Positions 1 to 5,391 of a stretch of 6,668 nt of DNA are shown here, piece after piece. The stretch covers positions 1 to 6,668 of the forward strand of contig JALWQD010000145.1 in the NCBI GenBank assembly GCA_026994735.1, written 5' to 3'. The translations under genes were made by a program, and so were the position numbers. The stretch is from Gammaproteobacteria bacterium. Its GTDB lineage: Bacteria; Pseudomonadota; Gammaproteobacteria; SZUA-140. Numbering within the stretch: the stretch's first letter is position 1; each line of letters opens with the position of its first letter. The notes beneath the pieces are model-generated. The model was not told the origin of the DNA and did not search any database. It saw nothing but the letters and a program-made list of their open reading frames with translations.

Positions 1-13
1 CTGTCAGCACTAT

Positions 14-837
14 TCACGAAGAATTTTTATTCTGCCTGTGAGTGTCTTCGCATTGACCCGCTCCGCCCACCCCGGTCTTTTTTTGTGCCCGTGGATGAGC
101 ATGATCATAGACCTGCACCCGATGCTGAAAATTGACATCAGTGTATCTCTGCGTCGTCGAGATATCCGCATACCCTAACCATTTCTGGACAGCACGTAAA
201 TCTCCACTGACACCAGAAAATAACGGGCACGAGCATACCGCAAACAGTGTGGAGCAAGCGTACAGAAAGGCCTCGCTCTTATGCCAGGTCGCGGACAGCT
301 AACCAGGCCTATAGCACCTTCACAGCCAGACGTCCGGGGGGACTGCCCCGCCTTGCCCATCACGTTCACCTGGCCGCCTCTCTGAACAAGAACAAGATCA
401 TTAATATCGAGAGCAGCCAACTCTGCCAATCGCAAGCCTGAAGAATAAAGTAACGCCAGTATTGCCTGGTCACGCAGGGCTATGGGTGTTCGTTCTGAGG
501 CACTGAAAAAAAGACTCATCAACATCCGCCACATCGGGCAAACGCCTTTTCTGGTGCGAGACCTGGATATGACGAGCGGGATTATCTGAGAACACCCGCT
601 CACGCATCAAATAATCAAAAAATCTCCGCCAGGCTGATAGCTGTCGCTGCCATAACGGCAACAGAAATAACTTGCCCATGTGACCAACCTGGCCATTGCC
701 ACAACAAGCAATATCGACGTTAACCAGACCTCGGCTCGTTGTTGGCGACAGAAGGGCGATAACACGCCGGGGATCGGCGCCATAGGCGCGACAGCTTTGC
801 GCTCATCACCCAAATGAGCAATAAAAGCCCAACCTTT
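14..837 (-). pseudogene. xerC: Decayed tyrosine recombinase XerC (frameshifts, stops, internal deletion)
   Basis: An intact XerC (about 300 residues) works with XerD at dif to resolve chromosome dimers. Here XerC-like pieces follow one another in the right order but in changing frames. FIAHLGDERK lies at 825-796. RAYGADPRRVIALL through QLSAWRRFFDYL and RLPDVADVDE lies at about 793-516, in a second frame. IALRDQAILALLYSSGLRL through VNVMGK lies at about 483-343, back in the first frame. GRLAVKVL-stop-AWLAVRDLA lies at 335-282, in a third frame with TAG at 309-311. SEAFLY, then GDLRAVQKWLGYADISTTQ, RYTDV and AHPRAQKK, lie at about 277-65 in the second frame, ending at TGA 14-16. The first catalytic arginine (SSGLRLAEL) and the nucleophile tyrosine (TTQRYTDV) survive. 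The HxxR box and its surroundings are missing, and the usual LLGH histidine is a tyrosine (WLGY). No clear start codon or Shine-Dalgarno sequence is visible, so the 5' limit is uncertain between about 813 and 869. It follows the DUF484 gene, the normal place for xerC. The family call is confident and the protein cannot be functional. Confidence 0.88.
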
Positions 838-869
838 TGATACGTCAGGAGTGCACGCTTCGGTATCGA

Positions 870-1601
870 CTACTGGGCAGCCAATCGCTGCCCGAGCAGG
901 GCGCCGAGATAATCAAGAAAAACGGTTCCCATGCCTGCCGAAAAATGACCGCCATCGTGACTACCGATTGCCAGCAGAGCGAGAGCATCTCCCTCACTAC
1001 CACTCAAACCAACAATAGGCACAAGAGCTGCCGAAGCAACTTCACTCGCCTGATCGACAAATAAGGCCGATATAATTTCCCTGCCAAAACGACCACAAAC
1101 AGAAACCCCCTGGGATAACGACGCAGGCAAAGGCAGCACGTCCTGTGGCTCTTCACGAAGCAGACGGATAAGCCCTTGCTCGGGCACTATAAGTGGCAAG
1201 GCACGGGCATCACCGCGCAACAGCAGGGTGGCAATATCAGCGCGAAAATCCTGTCGCAAACTCTTCTCAAGCAGAATCAGGGCCTCATCCCCCCCCTGGC
1301 ACGAAAGGAAACCCAGGCTAAGTTCACGAAAGCTCTTACTTAAAGCATCATTTTTTTCCGCAATTTCGATTAATTCTTTCAATTGCTTGCGCGAGCCCCT
1401 GTTCTGCTCGCGTAACACGGCAACCTGGCGCTCGATCAATGAAACGGCCTGGCCACTCTGATGAACAAGGCTCATATCTGCCAACAAATCATCATGACGG
1501 GTAAAGAAATCCTGATGTAAACGCAGATAATTGACGACATCAACTTCATCAATAACCGCCGCCTTCTTGCTCTTTTTCTTGTCTTCAACCATGACAGTCA
1601 T
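870..1601 (-). CDS. yigA: DUF484 family protein (YigA-like)
   Basis: This is a 243-residue cytosolic protein of the DUF484 family, whose biochemical role is not established. The fold is GAF-like by family knowledge. Visible features are a lysine-rich N-terminus (MVEDKKKSKK), then the family's VVNYLRLHQDFFTRHDDLLADMSL-type segment at about residues 22-45. A charged, probably coiled-coil stretch follows (SLIERQVAVLREQNR onward, about 54-95), then a GAF-like C-terminal half that ends in GMGTVFLDYLGALLGQRL. No signal peptide or membrane segment is visible. The ATG at 1601 is chosen because a strong Shine-Dalgarno GGAGG lies at 1619-1615; a second in-frame ATG at 1592 is too far from it. The gene starts 41 bp after dapF with no terminator between, so the two are probably co-transcribed. 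The downstream xerC has decayed while this gene stays intact, which suggests DUF484 has a role independent of XerC. Length is normal for the family. Confidence 0.9.
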   Translation of the reverse strand: MTVMVEDKKKSKKAAVIDEVDVVNYLRLHQDFFTRHDDLLADMSLVHQSGQAVSLIERQVAVLREQNRGSRKQLKELIEIAEKNDALSKSFRELSLGFLSCQGGDEALILLEKSLRQDFRADIATLLLRGDARALPLIVPEQGLIRLLREEPQDVLPLPASLSQGVSVCGRFGREIISALFVDQASEVASAALVPIVGLSGSEGDALALLAIGSHDGGHFSAGMGTVFLDYLGALLGQRLAAQ

Positions 1602-1642
1602 CGTCTTGCACTCCCCTCCAGATACCCCCAGCGCCCGACGGC

Positions 1643-2482
1643 CTAAAACGAAATCTCACCGTCAAAAACATGCATGGCAACCCCGGTCATAAACACCGGA
1701 TGACCTTCACCTTCCCATGAGATCAACAAACTCCCTCCTGGCAGCTCAACCGTCACCCGCTTATCGAGCAAACCCCGTATTTGACCACTGACAACAGCGG
1801 CACAGGCACCACTGCCACACGCCAGTGTCTCACCAGCCCCCCTCTCAAAAACCCGCAAGCGAATATGCTGGCGATCGATAACTTCCATAAACCCCACATT
1901 CACTCTCTCTGGAAATGCAGCATGAGCTTCTATTTGTGGACCGATTATCGCGACAGGTGCGCTGGCGATATCATCAACAACAATGACCGCATGAGGATTA
2001 CCAATCGCCAAGACCCCGACAGTGACAGATAATTCCGTCAATGCAAGAGGATATTCCCTTGCCTCAAGACCATCATTAACAACAAACGGTATCGCCGCAG
2101 GGGATAATTCGGGAACCCCCATATTGACCTCAAAAAGGCCACCATCAAGAAAACGAACCGTTAATTGTCCTGCTGTCGTTTGTAACTGCAACGACGACTG
2201 CCCAGATAATCCTTTCTGCTGGACAAACATTGCCAGACAACGAGCACCATTTCCACACTGTCCAGATTCACTGCCATCCGCATTATAGATACGATAGAAA
2301 AAATCCGAACGGCCATCTGATGCCCTCTCGAGGGAGAGTAATTGGTCGCAACCAATGCCATAGTGACGATCACAGAGCTGGCGTAATTGCAGCGCATTCA
2401 GGGTCAATGGTTGTTTCAATGCATCGATGACAACAAAGTCATTGCCAAGCGCCTGCATCTTGCTGAAATGTATTGTCGCCAC
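1643..2482 (-). CDS. dapF: Diaminopimelate epimerase DapF
   Basis: DapF interconverts LL- and meso-diaminopimelate, the last epimerisation before lysine and the source of the peptidoglycan cross-linking residue; it acts in the cytosol without a cofactor. The protein has 279 residues from the chosen start, against about 274 in E. coli. The N-terminal family motif FSKMQALGNDF is present. The two catalytic cysteines sit in the mirrored half-domains: Cys76 in NADGSESGQCGNGARC and Cys222 in ERGAGETLACGSGACA. Substrate-site segments GNPHAVIVVDD and FPERVNVGFM are also intact. The GTG at 2482 is preferred because the Shine-Dalgarno AGAGGG (2493-2488) is then five bases upstream. An in-frame GTG at 2488 would give 281 residues but would overlap that site. 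The gene leads a minus-strand unit dapF - DUF484 - (pseudo)xerC and is transcribed from the divergent region shared with ybiT. There is no sign of damage. Confidence 0.97.
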   Translation of the reverse strand: MATIHFSKMQALGNDFVVIDALKQPLTLNALQLRQLCDRHYGIGCDQLLSLERASDGRSDFFYRIYNADGSESGQCGNGARCLAMFVQQKGLSGQSSLQLQTTAGQLTVRFLDGGLFEVNMGVPELSPAAIPFVVNDGLEAREYPLALTELSVTVGVLAIGNPHAVIVVDDIASAPVAIIGPQIEAHAAFPERVNVGFMEVIDRQHIRLRVFERGAGETLACGSGACAAVVSGQIRGLLDKRVTVELPGGSLLISWEGEGHPVFMTGVAMHVFDGEISF

Positions 2483-2502
2483 AACCACCCTCTACTGTAG
2501 AA

Positions 2503-2523
2503 AACTATTGATATTGAATAGTT
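2503..2523. promoter_or_regulatory. Palindrome at the predicted dapF start site (possible operator)
   Basis: AACTATT and AATAGTT form a perfect 7-bp inverted repeat separated by seven bases (GATATTG on the plus strand). The site lies immediately downstream of the minus-strand -10 box, across the first bases of the expected dapF transcript. A dimeric repressor bound here would block dapF. Alternatively the RNA could form a weak A/U-rich hairpin at the 5' end of the message. Half-sites and spacing are seen directly; operator function is inference, and an A+T-rich stretch can yield such a repeat by chance. Confidence 0.35.
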
Positions 2524-2531
2524 ATCGCTTG

Positions 2532-2560
2532 ATTATAGGCCGAAAGAGATTGCCACTCCA
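2532..2560 (-). promoter_or_regulatory. Predicted sigma-70 promoter for dapF-yigA
   Basis: On the minus strand a perfect -10 TATAAT lies at 2537-2532. Seventeen bases upstream is TGGAGT (2560-2555), only a 3/6 match to the -35 consensus, so the promoter would rely on its -10. Transcription would begin near 2525 and leave a leader of about 43 nt before the GTG at 2482. The -35 shares base 2555 with the -35 of the opposite promoter. Assignment is by consensus match and position only. Confidence 0.5.
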
Positions 2561-2578
2561 TACGTCAGGCCCTATAAT
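2550..2578 (+). promoter_or_regulatory. Predicted strong sigma-70 promoter for ybiT
   Basis: TTGCCA (2550-2555, 5/6 to the -35 consensus) and TATAAT (2573-2578, perfect) are separated by the optimal 17 bases. Transcription should start near 2585, giving a leader of about 93 nt. The bases after the -10 (TCGCCGCC) are G+C-rich, the kind of discriminator found at promoters repressed by ppGpp. The leader ends in a small GCCGG/CCGGC stem (2647-2651 with 2660-2664) directly before the AGGA ribosome-binding site at 2666-2669. Confidence 0.65.
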
Positions 2579-2677
2579 TCGCCGCCTTGTCACCTGCTTT
2601 CTGGTGTTAACCGCCTGAATGTAGCCATTACCCATCATCATGAAGAGCCGGTTCAAAGGCCGGCCAGGATCGAAATC

Positions 2678-4270
2678 GTGCTATCAACTGCAAATCTTAC
2701 TATCCAGTTCGGGGCCAAGCCTCTCTTCGAAAACATATCCGTGCGCTTTGCCGACGGCAATCGTTATGGCCTTATTGGCGCCAACGGTTCGGGCAAATCA
2801 ACCCTGATGAAAATTCTCGGCAACGATCTTGAGGCCACGGCCGGCAATGTGATCCGAGACCCTCATGAACGTATTGGCAAGCTCCGTCAGGATCAATTTG
2901 CCTTCGAAGATTTTTCTGTTATCGATACCGTTATTATGGGTCATGACCAACTCTGGACGGTAAAACAGGAACGAGACCGTATCTACTCGATGACTGAAAT
3001 GAGCGAAGAAGACGGCATGCGTGTGGCCGAGTTGGAGACCGAATTTGCCGAACTCGATGGCTATACTGCAGAATCCAGGGCTGGCGAACTACTGCTCGGT
3101 GTCGGTATCCCGCTCGAACAGCACCTCGGCTTGATGAGTGCCGTTGCGCCAGGCTGGAAACTGCGTGTTCTGCTCGCGCAGGCACTGTTTGCCGATCCTG
3201 ACATCCTGCTTCTTGACGAACCAACCAATAACCTCGACATCGATACCATTCGCTGGCTCGAAGGCATCATCAATAGTCGCAGCAGCACAATGATCATCAT
3301 ATCTCATGATCGCCACTTCCTGAACAGCGTCTGTACGCACATGGCTGACCTTGACTACGGTGACCTGCGCCTGTTCCCTGGCAATTACGATGAATACATG
3401 CTCGCGGCGACCCAGGCAAGACAGCGTCAACTGTCCGATAATGCAAAGAAAAAGGCGCAAATTGCCGACTTGCAAGCGTTCGTCAACCGTTTCTCTGCCA
3501 ATGCATCGAAGGCACGACAGGCTACCGCCCGTGCACGCCAGATAGACAAAATCAAGCTTGACGAAATCAAGCCCTCCAGCCGCGTCAACCCCTTTATCCG
3601 TTTTGAGCAAGAACGCAAACTCTTCCGCCTCGCCCTTGAAGCAAGCAAGGTCTACAAAGCCTATGGTGAGGAAGTCATCCTTGATAACTTCAACATCATG
3701 ATTGAAGCTGGCGAGAAAATCGCCGTCATTGGCACCAATGGCATCGGTAAAACAACGCTGCTCAACTGTCTCGTCGACAGCAAGAATGCAGATAAAGGTG
3801 TCATCCGCTGGGCTGAAAATGCCCAGGTCGGTTATTTCACCCAAGATCATGCCGATGATTTTGACAGTGACCTCAATCTCTTTGACTGGATGCAGCAATG
3901 GGGGAGTGAAAATGATGATGAACAGGTCATCCGCGGCACACTCGGACGCCTGCTCTTCTCCCGCGATGAAATTAACAAATCGGTACGCGTACTCTCTGGC
4001 GGCGAGAAAGGGCGGATGTTGTTTGGCAAGCTGATGCTACAACGACCCAATGTCATGGTCATGGATGAGCCGACCAATCATCTCGACATGGAATCCATTG
4101 AATCGCTTAACCTCGCCCTCGAGTCTTATCCCGGAACCCTGATTTTCGTCAGTCATGACCGCGAGTTCGTCTCCTCACTGGCAACACGTGTACTCCACAT
4201 GTCAACCGATGGCATTACGGACTTCAAAGGCGGCTATGAAGAATACCTCAACAGCCTGGAAACACTTTAA
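2678..4270 (+). CDS. ybiT: ABC-F family ATPase YbiT (ribosome-associated)
   Basis: ABC-F proteins carry two ABC ATPase domains and no membrane domain; they bind the ribosomal E site and help it over translation problems. At 530 residues the length equals E. coli YbiT, and long stretches read almost the same, such as IGKLRQDQFAFE and the segment from DEPTNNLD into IISHDRHFLN. Domain 1 has Walker A GANGSGKST (34-42), an atypical signature MSAVAPGWKLR (153-163) in place of LSGGQ, and Walker B with DEPTNNLD (180-187). The basic interdomain linker, which in this family faces the P-site tRNA, spans about 238-310 (DNAKKKAQIADLQAF then ARQIDKIKLDEIK). Domain 2 has Walker A GTNGIGKTT (352-360), signature LSGGEKGR (439-446) and Walker B with DEPTNHLD (463-470). 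The start is GTG, supported by AGGA seven bases upstream (2666-2669). Its TAA shares four bases with the gluQ stop codon on the other strand. Antibiotic resistance is not implied; this is the housekeeping subfamily. Confidence 0.96.
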   Translation: MLSTANLTIQFGAKPLFENISVRFADGNRYGLIGANGSGKSTLMKILGNDLEATAGNVIRDPHERIGKLRQDQFAFEDFSVIDTVIMGHDQLWTVKQERDRIYSMTEMSEEDGMRVAELETEFAELDGYTAESRAGELLLGVGIPLEQHLGLMSAVAPGWKLRVLLAQALFADPDILLLDEPTNNLDIDTIRWLEGIINSRSSTMIIISHDRHFLNSVCTHMADLDYGDLRLFPGNYDEYMLAATQARQRQLSDNAKKKAQIADLQAFVNRFSANASKARQATARARQIDKIKLDEIKPSSRVNPFIRFEQERKLFRLALEASKVYKAYGEEVILDNFNIMIEAGEKIAVIGTNGIGKTTLLNCLVDSKNADKGVIRWAENAQVGYFTQDHADDFDSDLNLFDWMQQWGSENDDEQVIRGTLGRLLFSRDEINKSVRVLSGGEKGRMLFGKLMLQRPNVMVMDEPTNHLDMESIESLNLALESYPGTLIFVSHDREFVSSLATRVLHMSTDGITDFKGGYEEYLNSLETL

Positions 4271-5169
4271 ACAAATGACGAAGGAAAGGCCTGGGCCTTC
4301 TCGGCAAGAGCCCAGGCCAGTAGCGTTGTCACTTCCGCCTTGATCATCTCAGGCGGCGGCACATAGCCCAGACAAGCCAGCACAGCAAAAAGGTTCTCAG
4401 TTGCTCGACGATCATCCAAAGCACGGGCTCCTGTCTGTTTGCTCAGTTTATTACCCTGGCCATCACTTATCAGGGGCAAATGACAATATTGCGGCTGCGT
4501 CAAACCAAGCAGCCCTTGCAGATATATCTGCCGCGGTGTGTTATCGAGCAAATCTTCGCCGCGAACGACCTCAGTGACGCCTTGCCAGGCATCATCAACA
4601 ACCACGGCCAGCTGATAACTGAAAAAGCCGTCTGCCCGCTTGACAACAAAATCCCCGATATCAGCAACCGGGTCCTGTTTATAGTGACCTTTACGCCTGT
4701 CAAAAAAATGGACGGACTTGCCCTCAACAACAAGCCGCCAGGCATATTCCTGACGTCGATGACAGGGCTGCTGGCGGCAAAACCCAGGATAAACCCGGCC
4801 ACAGCTTCCTCGTACCGCCAACTGTTGTAACTCTTTTCTAGAACAGCTACAGGGGTAAACCAGACCGCGCTCAAATAAAGAATCCAGCACCTGCTGGTAA
4901 ACATCAAGACGCTGATGCTGGAAACAAACATCGCTGTCCCAGTACAAACCGTGTTTTTCCAGGGAGCGCTGAATAGCATCACTGGCACCCGGTGTCTCAC
5001 GCACCGGGTCAAGATCCTCTATCCGTAACAGCCACCGGCCTGCAGCAGCGCGCGCGGCCAGATAGCTACCAACAGCGGCAAGCAGGGACCCCATATGCAA
5101 TGGCCCCGTTGGTGACGGCGCAAAGCGCCCAACATATGGCCTCGAGGGTGGCCGTGAAGATGTTGCCAT
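4267..5169 (-). CDS. gluQ: Glutamyl-Q tRNA(Asp) synthetase (GluQ-RS, YadB)
   Basis: GluQ-RS is a truncated GluRS paralogue. It activates glutamate without tRNA and attaches it to queuosine-34 of tRNA-Asp. From the ATG at 5169 the protein has 300 residues, in the usual range, and stops after the catalytic domain with no anticodon-binding part. Seen in order: GRFAPSPTGPLHMGS (14-28, with the HIGH-class motif LHMGS), RIEDLDPVRE (49-58), the zinc ligands Cys107, Cys109, Tyr127 and Cys131 in the E. coli-like CxC...YxxxC arrangement, VVVDDAWQGVTEVVRGEDL (189-207), and KLSKQ (241-245), the KMSKS equivalent typical of this family. An in-frame GTG at 5217 would add 16 residues that resemble no part of the family, so the ATG is preferred even though its Shine-Dalgarno is weak. 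The gene is convergent with ybiT, overlapping it by four bases, and divergent from the histidine kinase gene. It carries an inverted repeat near its 3' end. Confidence 0.95.
   Translation of the reverse strand: MATSSRPPSRPYVGRFAPSPTGPLHMGSLLAAVGSYLAARAAAGRWLLRIEDLDPVRETPGASDAIQRSLEKHGLYWDSDVCFQHQRLDVYQQVLDSLFERGLVYPCSCSRKELQQLAVRGSCGRVYPGFCRQQPCHRRQEYAWRLVVEGKSVHFFDRRKGHYKQDPVADIGDFVVKRADGFFSYQLAVVVDDAWQGVTEVVRGEDLLDNTPRQIYLQGLLGLTQPQYCHLPLISDGQGNKLSKQTGARALDDRRATENLFAVLACLGYVPPPEMIKAEVTTLLAWALAEKAQAFPSSFV
4288..4318 (-). terminator. Hairpin in the last codons of gluQ, possible terminator
   Basis: GGCCTGGGC (4288-4296) and GCCCAGGCC (4310-4318) are a perfect 9-bp inverted repeat. Three further pairs (4297-4299 with 4306-4308) form past a single bulged base, leaving a 6-base loop. 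Read on the minus strand, the stem is followed by TTTCCTT, a partial U-tract; on the plus strand no T-run follows. It therefore resembles a terminator for gluQ, but it sits inside the coding sequence (residues 285-294), 18 bases before the stop codon. The structure is seen; termination is inference. Confidence 0.35.
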
Positions 5170-5391
5170 ATTTTCTTGCCCAAGTAGCTGCAAAACAGTC
5201 TCCGCTATGCCAATCACATCACATTTCCATCACGTCAAGACAGCACGCATCAGCACAAAAAACACTCAACATACTATTATCTATAGAATTTACTATTTTC
5301 GCCACAGCAACCGCCAGCCATCAAACCTAAACTTAGCCCACCGTTTGTCCGATGACATGATAAATAGCCCCTATTCCAGCAACAGGCCATC
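5170..5391. other. Divergent intergenic region gluQ / pilS-like kinase
   Basis: This 222-bp gap should hold the promoters of both neighbours, but no good sigma-70 pair is visible on either strand; A+T-rich fragments such as TATTAT (5275-5280) and TAGAAT (5284-5289) lack convincing -35 partners. The plus strand from 5211 to 5280 is strongly C/A-rich with very few G. ACTATT occurs twice 19 bp apart (5273 and 5292), and AATAG-CCC-CTATT (5363-5375) forms a short inverted repeat just before the kinase start. No small gene with a credible ribosome-binding site is seen. Confidence 0.5.

Noticed and set aside
336..512. Programmed frameshifting or phase variation to make active XerC
   Set aside because: Correcting frames would still leave no HxxR box, a stop codon and a substituted LLGH histidine.
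175..679. Two overlapping minus-strand open frames (175-603 and 470-679) that could be called separate small genes
   Set aside because: Both contain XerC segments in correct order, and each diverges from the family beyond the junctions. They are pieces of one decayed gene.
607..813. Minus-strand open frame of 68 residues starting with TTG
   Set aside because: Only its first residues (GDERK) resemble XerC; the rest is the frame-shifted shadow of the RAYGADPRRVIALL segment.
2640..2700. ATG at 2640 as the start of a leader peptide overlapping ybiT
   Set aside because: No ribosome-binding site precedes it and its peptide matches nothing recognisable; the AGGA at 2666-2669 fits the GTG at 2678.
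3131..3166. First ABC domain of YbiT lacks the canonical LSGG signature
   Set aside because: E. coli YbiT has an almost identical MSEVAPGWKLR sequence here, so it is a subfamily trait and not damage or novelty.
3089..3898. A 269-residue open frame antisense to ybiT
   Set aside because: It lies wholly inside a strongly conserved gene, has no recognisable family, and mirrors the codon pattern of ybiT.
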